Origin: an uncultured Rhodospirillales bacterium
GTDB lineage: Bacteria > Pseudomonadota > Alphaproteobacteria > ATCC43930 > CGMCC-115725
Direction: 5' to 3'
Length of the DNA stretch: 7,875 nucleotides
NCBI GenBank assembly: GCA_903897565.1
Contig: CAIUCF010000435.1
Coordinates: forward strand, 1-7,875
Numbering within the stretch: the first letter of the stretch is position 1; each line of letters begins with the position of its first letter. Both the position numbers and the translations under genes were made by a program. Below are positions 1 through 6,434 of the stretch, one piece after another. The notes beneath the pieces are model-generated. The model saw only the letters and a list, made by a program, of their open reading frames with translations, searched no databases and was not told the origin of the DNA.

Positions 1-438
1 AGTCAGGCGATCCAGGGCATGGTCGCCGGGCTTGCCGCGCGGCTGCAGCAAGACCCGAACGACCTGCCCGGATGGAAGCGTCTGGCGCGCTCCTACGCCG
101 TGCTCGGCCAGCCGATGAAGGCTGCCGACGCCTACGCCCAGGCCGCCAAGCTCGATCCCAAGGACGCGACGTTGCTGATAGGGCAGGCCGACGCGTTGGG
201 TTCGGCGCTGCCGCAAGGCAGTGCGCCATCCGAGGCGATGATCAAGCTCTATCAGCAGGCGCTCGTCCTCGATCCGAAGCAGGCCGATTCCCTGTGGATG
301 CTGGGCTATATCGCCCATAGCAACCATCAGGACGCCACCGCCGGTGGTTACTGGCGCCGGCTGCTGACCGTCCTGGATCCGAACTCGCAGGATTACGCCG
401 ACGTCAAGAAGGCGATCGCGACTCTGCAGACACCGTGA
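1..438 (+). CDS. ccmI: Cytochrome c maturation protein CcmI-like, C-terminal TPR part (5' end outside window)
   Basis: The frame is open from the first base and stops with TGA at 436-438, so this is the last 145 or so residues of a longer protein. The visible part holds TPR-like helix pairs. One follows the pattern W-x2-LA-x-SY-x-LG-x6-A-x2-AY-x2-A-x2-LDP (bases about 70-160). A second begins near base 285 with LWMLGYIA and ends in LDP. The opening GMVAGLAARLQ followed by PNDLPGWKRLARSY is typical of the periplasmic C-terminal domain of CcmI/CycH. In characterised systems that domain binds apocytochrome c and presents it to the haem ligation machinery. The N-terminal membrane region and any other ccm genes lie to the left, outside the window. 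A different TPR protein is possible, but the match to the CcmI style is good. The ATG at base 19 is internal and should not be taken as the start. Confidence 0.8.
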   Translation, partial: SQAIQGMVAGLAARLQQDPNDLPGWKRLARSYAVLGQPMKAADAYAQAAKLDPKDATLLIGQADALGSALPQGSAPSEAMIKLYQQALVLDPKQADSLWMLGYIAHSNHQDATAGGYWRRLLTVLDPNSQDYADVKKAIATLQTP

Positions 439-445
439 CGATTGT

Positions 446-474
446 GTTACAACAAAAGAGTGCGGACATATAAA
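446..474 (+). promoter_or_regulatory. Candidate sigma70-type promoter in AT-rich gap
   Basis: GTTACA at 446-451 (4 of 6 to TTGACA) lies 17 bases before TATAAA at 469-474 (5 of 6 to TATAAT), within the most AT-rich stretch of the window. It would transcribe the lipoprotein gene at 548. The overlapping TATAAT at 475-480 has no well-spaced -35 partner. This is motif matching only; alphaproteobacterial promoters often depart from this consensus. Confidence 0.35.
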
Positions 475-491
475 TATAATATCGATAGTTG

Positions 492-520
492 TTGACACCC
501 AAGCGCCCCCTCCATAGCCT
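492..520 (+). promoter_or_regulatory. Second candidate promoter with consensus -35 box
   Basis: A perfect TTGACA at 492-497 is followed after 17 bases by TAGCCT at 515-520, which matches the -10 consensus at only 3 of 6 positions. A start near 527 would leave a leader of about 20 bases before the lipoprotein ATG at 548. It is an alternative or additional promoter to the one at 446-474. Confidence 0.35.
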
Positions 521-523
521 CAC

Positions 524-535
524 CTACGCGCGTAG
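524..535. promoter_or_regulatory. Perfect 12-bp palindrome (possible operator) before the lipoprotein ribosome binding site
   Basis: CTACGCGCGTAG is a perfect dyad between the candidate -10 box at 515-520 and the purine-rich Shine-Dalgarno stretch AGGGGGAAGGAA at 536-547. A dyad here could bind a dimeric regulator. In a GC-rich genome a 12-bp palindrome can also arise by chance, so this is a weak call. Confidence 0.25.
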
Positions 536-547
536 AGGGGGAAGGAA

Positions 548-976
548 ATGTCAAAAATCAGTATGTTAGGCGGCATCTGTCTGATGCTGTCGGTGACGTC
601 CTGTGCGTCGATCGTGGAAGGATCGAGCCAGGAGGTCATGGTCAATTCGGCACCGAGCGGCGCCCATTGCGATGTTTACCGCCTCGGTGTAGCGATTGCC
701 GAGATCAGCAAGACACCGGGATCGGCGACAATTAAGAAGCGTAACAAGCCGATCGCAATCTCCTGCTCGAAGCCTGGTTACGAAACCACGACGGCGGTCG
801 CCAAATCCGATCTGGCAGCCTGGAATCTTGGCAATATCGTCATTGGCGGCCTCATCGGCTTCACGATCGATTGGATCGACGGCGCCTGGAACAAGTATGA
901 TTCTCCGGTGACCGTCGCTCTTCCCGCGTCAGCCCCCGGTACGCCGCCGAACCAGGACGCACCCAACGCGTCTTAG
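548..976 (+). CDS. Small lipoprotein with PEGA-like domain, function unknown
   Basis: A 142-residue predicted lipoprotein. The N-terminus has a basic Lys3, a hydrophobic core and a lipobox ending V-T-S-C, so Cys19 would be the lipidated first residue of the mature protein. Ser follows at +3 with no Asp at +2, which suggests the outer membrane by the E. coli rule. Residues 32-80 resemble a PEGA-like beta domain: SAPSGA, then a Lys-rich turn (KKRNK), then SKPGYE. Cys41 and Cys73 within it could form a disulfide. Residues 92-116 (NLGNIVIGGLIGF...GAWNKY) form a glycine-rich hydrophobic segment of a kind seen in small envelope lipoproteins. The tail is rich in Pro and Ala. The ATG is supported by the purine-rich AGGGGGAAGGAA directly upstream. 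Its AT-rich upstream region and more relaxed codon use differ from the neighbours. The lipoprotein call is solid; the role is unknown. Confidence 0.85.
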   Translation: MSKISMLGGICLMLSVTSCASIVEGSSQEVMVNSAPSGAHCDVYRLGVAIAEISKTPGSATIKKRNKPIAISCSKPGYETTTAVAKSDLAAWNLGNIVIGGLIGFTIDWIDGAWNKYDSPVTVALPASAPGTPPNQDAPNAS

Positions 977-1012
977 TCGTGGCCGCCAATCGTGCCAGGA
1001 TGCGCTACTCGA

Positions 1013-1058
1013 TCGGGTTGCGCGCCCGGTTTCGTCATTCCGTCGGGCTGCGCGCCCG
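1013..1058. repeat. Two-copy direct repeat, 30-bp period, with hairpin in the second copy
   Basis: TCGGGTTGCGCGCCCG at 1013-1028 recurs as TCGGGCTGCGCGCCCG at 1043-1058, with 15 of 16 bases identical and an offset of exactly 30. The right copy sits in a perfect inverted repeat: GTCGGGC at 1042-1048, a 5-base loop, and GCCCGAC at 1054-1060. The left copy keeps only a short stem. The pair straddles the stop codon of the minus-strand GNAT gene (1035-1037) and lies in the convergent junction with the lipoprotein gene. No T-run follows on either strand, so it is not a classic intrinsic terminator, although the hairpin could slow polymerase or protect mRNA ends. Confidence 0.7.
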
Positions 1059-1583
1059 ACCACGGCTGTTGAGAGTCTCCGGCAGGTCGGCCCAGGCATA
1101 GGCGCTGGCGCCGACTTCGCGGCCGCCGTAGCTCAGGGTCTGGCGGGCGACGACGCGACCGCCGAGGCGCTCGTAGAAGAACCGCGAGGGATTGCGATCC
1201 AGCACCCAGAGCATGCAGGCCTTGTGGCCGTTCTGGACCAGCCGGAAGAACAGCGACAGCAGCAGTTGGCGGCCGATCCCCAGGCCCTGCTGGTCTGGCT
1301 GGACATAGATGCTGAAAATCTCGCCGCCGCTCGGCAGGCAATCATCGCGCTGCGTGCCGCAACTGCCGAAGCCGAGTACCTGATTGCGGGAATCGACGGC
1401 GACGATGACGTCGCCGGGATGCCGGGTGACGAAGCGGGTCCAGAAAGCCGAACGATGCCGCGGCGACATCTCGACGAGGACGTGGTCGGGGAGAATTCCG
1501 GCGTAGGTCGTGCGCCAGGTTTCGACATCAACCCGGGCGATGGCCTGGACGTCGGCGATGCTTGCGGCCCTGATCAGCGGCAT
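1035..1583 (-). CDS. GNAT family N-acetyltransferase
   Basis: A 182-residue protein with the GNAT fold, which moves an acetyl group from acetyl-CoA to an amine. The N-terminus (IRAASIADVQAIARV) and the following ETWRTTYAGILP are typical of GNAT enzymes annotated as RimI-like or general acetyltransferases. The acetyl-CoA binding motif A is clear: IYVQPDQQGLGIGRQLL, with the Q-x-x-G-x-G/A core. Motif B follows with NPSRFFYERLGG near residue 130. The substrate cannot be read from sequence. It lies 88 bases downstream of trpS on the same strand, so cotranscription is possible. A GGAG-containing purine-rich stretch precedes the ATG on the minus strand. The last residues (RGRARSPTE) are encoded by the 30-bp repeat unit and are probably not part of the fold. 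Confidence 0.88.
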   Translation of the reverse strand: MPLIRAASIADVQAIARVDVETWRTTYAGILPDHVLVEMSPRHRSAFWTRFVTRHPGDVIVAVDSRNQVLGFGSCGTQRDDCLPSGGEIFSIYVQPDQQGLGIGRQLLLSLFFRLVQNGHKACMLWVLDRNPSRFFYERLGGRVVARQTLSYGGREVGASAYAWADLPETLNSRGRARSPTE

Positions 1584-1671
1584 GAACCCTGCTCCATCCT
1601 GGTGGCAGGCTCCAAGTTAAGCACGCAATCGGTGGCTTGTCCCGGGTCTCGTGACGATTTCCGACGGGAAC

Positions 1672-2670
1672 CTAGGGGGTGAGAAACCCGACGAGTTCCT
1701 TGGCGCGGGCGATATTCGGCGCGGCGATAGCATTCGCCCGTTCCGCGCCGCGGCGCAGGATCGAGTCGATATGGTCAGGTGCGGCGAGAAGACGCGCTCG
1801 TTCGGCGGCGATCGGGCCGAGTACTGTCACGGCGAGTTCGGCGAGGTCCTTCTTGAAGCGCGAGAAATCGACCCCGGCGAAGCGCGCGACGGTGTCGGCG
1901 AGATTGGCATCCGTCAGCGCCGCATAAATGCCGAGCAGGTTGGCGGCCTCGGGCCGCGACTCCAGCCCGGCGACACTGTCGGGCAGCGCATCGGGATCGG
2001 TCTTGGCCTTGCGGATTTTGAGATCGATGGTCTCGGCGTCGTCGGTGAGATTGATCCGCGAATAATCGGAAATATCGGATTTCGACATCTTCTTGCTGCC
2101 GTCGCGCAGGCTCATGACGCGCGTCGCCGTTCCCAGGATTTGCGGTTCCGGCAGGGGGAAGAACTCCTCGCCGAATTGGCGGTTGAAGGCGATCGCGATG
2201 TCGCGGGCGAGCTCCAGATGCTGCTTCTGGTCCTCGCCGACCGGCACATGGGTCGCCTTGTAGAGCAGGATGTCGGCCGCCATCAGCACGGGATAGGCGT
2301 AAAGGCCGAGCCCGACCGATTCGCGATTCTTGCCGGCCTTGTCCTTGAACTGGGTCATGCGGTTGAGCCAGCCGAGCGGCGTGATGCAGGACAGCAACCA
2401 GCTCAGCTCGGCATGGCCCGACACCGTGCTCTGGTTGAAGATCACGGCCGTATCCGGGTTGATGCCGGCCGCAACATAGGTCGCCGCGACTTCGCGGGTG
2501 GTCTGGCGCAGTTCGGCCGGATCCTGCGGCACGGTGATGGCGTGGAGATCGACGATGCAGAATATGCACTCGTAATCCTGCTGCAGCCTTACCCAGTTGC
2601 GGACCGCGCCGAGGTAATTGCCGAGATGCAGGTTGCCGGTCGGCTGGATGCCGGAAAAGATGCGGTCCAT
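1672..2670 (-). CDS. trpS: Tryptophanyl-tRNA synthetase
   Basis: A 332-residue class Ic aminoacyl-tRNA synthetase that activates tryptophan with ATP and charges tRNA-Trp in the cytoplasm. The HIGH-type ATP motif is seen as TGNLHLGNYLG (residues 11-21) after the characteristic FSGIQPTG. The tryptophan-pocket segment YPVLMAADIL (126-135) includes Asp133. VGEDQKQHLEL follows at 144-154, and the second signature KMSKS is intact at 194-198. The length matches bacterial TrpS and the C-terminus is complete. The start fits the family (MDRIFSGIQP), and a GAGGA-like element lies about 13 bases upstream. It begins 62 bases after the murJ stop on the same strand, so the two are probably cotranscribed. 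The long plus-strand reading frame at 1651-2808 is an antisense shadow. Confidence 0.97.
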   Translation of the reverse strand: MDRIFSGIQPTGNLHLGNYLGAVRNWVRLQQDYECIFCIVDLHAITVPQDPAELRQTTREVAATYVAAGINPDTAVIFNQSTVSGHAELSWLLSCITPLGWLNRMTQFKDKAGKNRESVGLGLYAYPVLMAADILLYKATHVPVGEDQKQHLELARDIAIAFNRQFGEEFFPLPEPQILGTATRVMSLRDGSKKMSKSDISDYSRINLTDDAETIDLKIRKAKTDPDALPDSVAGLESRPEAANLLGIYAALTDANLADTVARFAGVDFSRFKKDLAELAVTVLGPIAAERARLLAAPDHIDSILRRGAERANAIAAPNIARAKELVGFLTP

Positions 2671-2732
2671 GATGCGGTCGGTCCTCGGGGTTCAGGTGCT
2701 CGGGCTTGGGTAGCGGGTCGCGGCCGGTCGGG

Positions 2733-4280
2733 TCAAGTGCGCCGGCGCAGGACGCGGCGCAGCACCTCGCGGTCGGCGGCCCCGAAAGCCAGCGCGAACA
2801 GGGCATAGCTGGCCATGCCGAGCCCGACCAGGGCGGTCAGCGCGATCAGTTTCTGCCACTCCAGGCCGAAATAGATCCAATGATGCAGCCAGAATTGCAG
2901 GCCGAACACCGTCGCCGCCATGGCAAGGCTGGCGAGGATGATTCGGGGCACGCGGCGGCGCGCCTGGGCATCGACGATGAAATGGCCGCGATGGCGCAAC
3001 AGCCACGCCAGTGACAAGGCGTTGATCCAGCCCGCGATCGTCGTCGCCAGCGCATTGCCGACATGGGCGAAGGGAATCGAGAGGGTCAAGGTCAGCACGA
3101 GATTCGCCAACACGGCGACGATACCGATCCGGACCGGCGTCTTGGTATCTTGGCGGGCGTAAAAGGCGGGTGCCAGGACCTTGACGAGGACGAAGGCCGG
3201 CAGGCCGAGCGAATAGGCTTCAAGCGCCGTCGCGGTGCCATGGGTGGCTGCGGCGGTGAAGGCGCCGCGCTGGAACAGCACCGACAGGATCGGCTCAGCG
3301 GCGATGCCGAGCGCCACCGCTGCCGGCAGGGTGAGGAGCAGGGCGAGTTCGAGGCCGCGATTCTGCGTCGTGTTGGCGGCGCGCGAATCCTTCTCGCGCA
3401 ACTGTTTCGACAACGGCGGCAGGATTGCGGTGGCGACGGCGATTCCGACGACGGCGAGCGGAAGCTGGTTCAGGCGGTCGGCGTAGTAGAGATAGGTGAT
3501 TGAGCCGTGCGGCAGCAGCGATGCGACGTTGGTCGAGACCATCATGTTGATCTGAGTGACGCCGGCGCCGAACACGCCGGGAATCATCAGCCCGAGGAAC
3601 GTCTTCATCTCGCGGTCGAGCCGCGGCCAGGGCAGGCGCAGCGCCATGCCGGCGCGCGCCGCCGAGACCAGGAGCCAGAGAAATTGTGCAAGGCCAGCCA
3701 GCGTGATGCCCCAGCACAGGGCCTCGCCGACATGGCCCAGATAGTGGCCGAGGAACGCCGCCGCGATCAGGCAGATATTGAGCAGGATCGGTGTTCCCGC
3801 GACCGCCGCGAAGCGATTGACCGAATTGAGCACGCCGCCGAGCAATGCCACGATCGAAATGAACAGGAGATAGGGGAAGGTGATGCGGGTGAACGCGATC
3901 GCGAGGTCGAGTTCGCCCTGATCCTTGACGAAACCCGCGGCGATCAGCGGCACCACGAATGGCATGAAGATTTCGGCCATCACCAGCATGATCAGCAACG
4001 CGGTGACCAACAACGACAGCACCCGTTCGGCATAGGCCTTGGCGGCGAGCTCGCCTTCCTCCGCGATCATGCGGGAGAAGCTAGGGACGAAGGCGGCATT
4101 GAAGGCGCCTTCTGCGAACAATGAGCGAAACAGGTTGGGCAGCCGGAACGCGACGACGAAGGCGTCCGAGATCGGGCCCGCACCCAGGGCCGCGGCTGTG
4201 ACAGCATCGCGTACGAAACCGAGGACGCGGCTCATCATGGTGAAACCGCCGACGGTGGCGACGTTGCGAAGCAGGGCCAT
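2733..4280 (-). CDS. murJ: Lipid II flippase MurJ (MviN family)
   Basis: A polytopic inner-membrane protein of the MOP exporter superfamily that moves lipid II to the periplasmic face for peptidoglycan synthesis. From the chosen start it is 515 residues, close to E. coli MurJ, with many hydrophobic segments along its length. Residues important in E. coli MurJ have counterparts here: Arg18 and Arg24 in SRVLGFVRD, Asp39 in SDAF, Arg52 in LFRSLFAEGAF, and Arg269 in YYADRLNQLP. An in-frame ATG at 4323-4325 would add 15 residues (MPLPHAPALRIELPP). I prefer the ATG at 4278-4280 because the family starts with M-x-LLR-x-VATVGG. Neither start has a strong Shine-Dalgarno. It is the first minus-strand gene of the murJ-trpS group and faces the desaturase gene divergently. 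Confidence 0.95.
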   Translation of the reverse strand: MALLRNVATVGGFTMMSRVLGFVRDAVTAAALGAGPISDAFVVAFRLPNLFRSLFAEGAFNAAFVPSFSRMIAEEGELAAKAYAERVLSLLVTALLIMLVMAEIFMPFVVPLIAAGFVKDQGELDLAIAFTRITFPYLLFISIVALLGGVLNSVNRFAAVAGTPILLNICLIAAAFLGHYLGHVGEALCWGITLAGLAQFLWLLVSAARAGMALRLPWPRLDREMKTFLGLMIPGVFGAGVTQINMMVSTNVASLLPHGSITYLYYADRLNQLPLAVVGIAVATAILPPLSKQLREKDSRAANTTQNRGLELALLLTLPAAVALGIAAEPILSVLFQRGAFTAAATHGTATALEAYSLGLPAFVLVKVLAPAFYARQDTKTPVRIGIVAVLANLVLTLTLSIPFAHVGNALATTIAGWINALSLAWLLRHRGHFIVDAQARRRVPRIILASLAMAATVFGLQFWLHHWIYFGLEWQKLIALTALVGLGMASYALFALAFGAADREVLRRVLRRRT

Positions 4281-4380
4281 GGGCGGGAGTTCTATACGAA
4301 GGGCGGGGGCATGCGGAAGAGGCATGACACCGCATGAATTCGTCGCGCCGGGAGCGAACAGGCGACGACGAGCACGATCC

Positions 4381-4410
4381 TTAAGCCTATGGTCATTACC
4401 TTGCTATAAA
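4381..4410 (+). promoter_or_regulatory. Candidate promoter for the desaturase gene
   Basis: TTAAGC at 4381-4386 (3 of 6 to TTGACA) and TATAAA at 4405-4410 (5 of 6 to TATAAT) are separated by 18 bases in the one AT-rich patch of the murJ-desaturase gap. A start near 4417 would give an untranslated leader of about 115 bases containing the hairpin at 4480-4498. Evidence is motif-level only. Confidence 0.25.
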
Positions 4411-4479
4411 AACGAGTGAACGGACGAAGACGCCAGTACCGTTCCCGCCCGCAGTAGAGTAGGCTCCTCCGACTCCGCT

Positions 4480-4498
4480 GCCGGGATGACTTCCCGGC
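4480..4498 (+). promoter_or_regulatory. Hairpin in the desaturase leader
   Basis: GCCGGGA at 4480-4486 and TCCCGGC at 4492-4498 form a perfect 7-bp stem with a 5-base loop (TGACT), ending 35 bases before the desaturase ATG. No U-run follows on either strand, so it is not an intrinsic terminator. It could be a leader element affecting mRNA stability or translation, or chance in GC-rich DNA. Confidence 0.35.
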
Positions 4499-4533
4499 GC
4501 CGAAACCCCGAGATCTACTAGAGTTCTTGTCTG

Positions 4534-5541
4534 ATGACAGTGACATCGAAGCGTCCCTCAGTTTCTCCCCGAGTTTGGCGGGAGGCTGTGGCGCCTTACA
4601 CAAAACCGAGCACGACCCGCAGCTTGCTGCAATTGGCTGTTACTTTCGGCTGCTTCCTCGCCGTCATGGGTGTGATGTTCTACGCCCTCGGCCACGGCAC
4701 GCTGATCGGTCTGCTGATCGCGCCGGTGGCGGCGGCCTTCGTCGTCCGTCTCTTCATCATCCAGCATGATTGCGGGCATGCCTCGTTCTTCGGTCCTGCC
4801 TGGGCCAATGAGCTGCTCGGTCGCTTTCTCGGGGTGCTGACCTTGACCCCGTTCGACTCCTGGCGCTGGAGCCATTCCGTCCACCACGCGACCTCGGGCA
4901 ATCTCGATCGCCGCGGAGTCGGCGATATCACGACGTTGACGGTCCGCGAATACCGGGCGCTGCCGAAATGGCGGCAGAGTCTTTACCAGCTCTATCGCCA
5001 CCCCATCATCATTCTCGGCTTTGGCCCGATGCTGCAGTTCTTCGTGATCCACCGCCTGCCGGTGTCGCAGCGGCTGCGGAAGGCCCGGGAATGGCTGAGT
5101 GTCTGCGGCACCAACGCCGCGATCCTCGGCGTGGTCGTGCTTGCCATCATGACCCTCGGCTGGAAGCTGTTCCTGATCGGCTACCTCCCGGTCATGGTGA
5201 TGGCGGCGTCGATCGGCGTCTTCCTGTTCTATGTCCAGCATCAGTTCGAAGAGGCGTATTGGCAGCATACGTCTGGCTGGAGCTTCACCGCGGCGGCCCT
5301 TGAGGGCTGCTCGCTGCTGGATCTGCCGGTGTGGCTGCATTGGCTGACCGGCTATATCGGCTTTCACCATGTCCATCACCTGTCGAGCCGGATCCCGAAC
5401 TACCGGCTGCGGGAATGCTACGAGAAGAACCCCGTCCTGCAGACCTCGAAGAAGCTCGGCCTGCTGGAAAGCCTCAAGACGCTGCGGCTGACACTGTGGG
5501 ACGAGGACGCCGGCCGCCTGATTCGCTTCGATCAAGCCTGA
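4534..5541 (+). CDS. Membrane fatty acid desaturase (three-histidine-box family)
   Basis: A 335-residue integral membrane di-iron enzyme expected to insert a double bond into acyl chains using O2 and electrons from a ferredoxin or similar donor. All three histidine boxes are present: HDCGH at 78-82, HSVHH at 114-118 and HHVHH at 278-282. The sequence around box two (WRWSH, then TSGNLDRRGVGDI, then TLTVREY) and the HQFEE at 236-240 are typical of bacterial acyl-lipid desaturases of COG3239. Hydrophobic segments lie at about 32-52, 56-74, 155-173, 192-209 and 211-233. Position specificity (delta-5, -9, -12 or other) cannot be decided by eye. The ATG has only a weak AGAG-like element upstream. 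No electron-transfer partner gene is adjacent. It reads toward dapB, whose start is 75 bases downstream. Confidence 0.92.
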   Translation: MTVTSKRPSVSPRVWREAVAPYTKPSTTRSLLQLAVTFGCFLAVMGVMFYALGHGTLIGLLIAPVAAAFVVRLFIIQHDCGHASFFGPAWANELLGRFLGVLTLTPFDSWRWSHSVHHATSGNLDRRGVGDITTLTVREYRALPKWRQSLYQLYRHPIIILGFGPMLQFFVIHRLPVSQRLRKAREWLSVCGTNAAILGVVVLAIMTLGWKLFLIGYLPVMVMAASIGVFLFYVQHQFEEAYWQHTSGWSFTAAALEGCSLLDLPVWLHWLTGYIGFHHVHHLSSRIPNYRLRECYEKNPVLQTSKKLGLLESLKTLRLTLWDEDAGRLIRFDQA

Positions 5542-5616
5542 GGGCAGTAGCCCAATTCCCTCCGGGCGCGATCTGCATTAGGGTCGCCGCCGGAATCAGA
5601 AACTGGGAATCGGGTC

Positions 5617-6420
5617 ATGGAACTCTGCCGAATTGGGATCGTCGGTTGCGCCGGTCGGATGGGACGCATGCTGCTGGCCGAGACGCTCGGCACGAAGGGA
5701 GCGTTGCTCGCCGGAGGAGTCGATCGGCTGAAGCCCGGCGAGTCGCTCGACCTCGGTGAACTCGCAGGCGGTAAGCCGCTCGGCATTGTTGCTGGCGACG
5801 ATGCGAAAGCGCTGTTCGACGTTGTCGATGTCGTCATCGACTTCACGGTTCCGGCCGCCACGGTCGAACACGCGAAGCTCGCCGCGGCGACCGGCAAAGG
5901 CCTGGTGATCGGCACGACCGGCCTGGACGCCGAACAGACTCGCGCGATCGAGGCGGCTGCGACACAGGCGCCGATCCTCTGGGCGCCCAACATGAGTCTC
6001 GGCGTCAACCTCCTGCTCGGCCTGGTCGAACAGGTTGCGCGCAGTCTCGGCGAAGACTGGGACATCGAAATCGTCGAGATGCATCACCGCCACAAGATCG
6101 ACGCACCGTCGGGCACGGCGCTCGGACTCGGTCGAGCCGCGGCGAAGGGCCGGGGCGTCGTCCTCGACGAGGTCGCGGTTCGCAGCCGGGACGGTTATAC
6201 CGGTCCGCGCAAGGAAGGCACGATCGGCTTTGCCACGCTGCGCGGCGGTGATGTCGTCGGCGATCACACCGTGATCTTCGCGGGCGAGGCCGAGCGCATC
6301 GAGTTGACCCACAAGGCCACCGATCGCCGCATCTTCGCGCGTGGCGCCCTGCGTGCCGCGCTCTGGACGAAAGGCCGGCCGCCGGGCCTCTACGGCATCA
6401 AAGACGTGCTCGGGCTCTAG
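5617..6420 (+). CDS. dapB: 4-hydroxy-tetrahydrodipicolinate reductase
   Basis: A 267-residue cytoplasmic enzyme that reduces hydroxy-tetrahydrodipicolinate with NAD(P)H, in the diaminopimelate and lysine pathway supplying peptidoglycan. The N-terminal Rossmann motif is IGIVGCAGRMGRM with the glycine core at residues 9-16. The segment IDFTVPAATVEHAKLA (74-89) and the GTTGLD at 99-104 are family features. The catalytic signature EMHHRHKIDAPSGTA at 154-168 carries His156 and Lys160, equivalent to His159 and Lys163 of E. coli. The C-terminus GLYGIKDVLGL is complete and the length is normal. The Shine-Dalgarno is weak (GGGA about 9-12 bases before the ATG), but the family start MELCRIGIVG fits. 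nth follows after 14 bases, suggesting an operon. Confidence 0.97.
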   Translation: MELCRIGIVGCAGRMGRMLLAETLGTKGALLAGGVDRLKPGESLDLGELAGGKPLGIVAGDDAKALFDVVDVVIDFTVPAATVEHAKLAAATGKGLVIGTTGLDAEQTRAIEAAATQAPILWAPNMSLGVNLLLGLVEQVARSLGEDWDIEIVEMHHRHKIDAPSGTALGLGRAAAKGRGVVLDEVAVRSRDGYTGPRKEGTIGFATLRGGDVVGDHTVIFAGEAERIELTHKATDRRIFARGALRAALWTKGRPPGLYGIKDVLGL

Positions 6421-6434
6421 CGCGGATTGCCGCG

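Noticed and set aside
973..1341. Minus-strand open frame overlapping the GNAT gene in another frame, with repeated AQPD-like residues
   Set aside because: The residue repeat simply reflects the 30-bp DNA repeat read in another frame; the GNAT frame carries the real motifs.
1651..2808. Long plus-strand open frame (385 codons) opposite trpS
   Set aside because: It lies entirely antisense to a clear TrpS with intact signature motifs. Its Arg/Gly/Asp-rich composition is typical of a GC-rich shadow frame and it shows no recognisable domain.
3507..4124. Plus-strand open frame opposite murJ
   Set aside because: It is rich in His, Arg, Gln and Glu with no domain, and is fully antisense to MurJ. A shadow of biased codon use.
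4292..4603. Minus-strand open frame of 103 codons spanning the murJ upstream region, with a short hydrophobic stretch
   Set aside because: It overlaps the desaturase start and the murJ N-terminal region, lacks a Shine-Dalgarno and matches no family I know. The hydrophobic run is short and probably chance.
4558..5535. Long minus-strand open frame (325 codons) opposite the desaturase
   Set aside because: It covers the same bases as a desaturase with three intact histidine boxes. Its low-complexity charged and Gln-rich composition marks it as a shadow.
5542..5553. Small inverted repeat GGGC-AGTA-GCCC just after the desaturase stop
   Set aside because: The stem is only 4 bp and has no T-run after it, so it is too weak to call a terminator.
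5596..6312. Minus-strand open frame opposite dapB
   Set aside because: Antisense to a complete DapB, with no recognisable motif.
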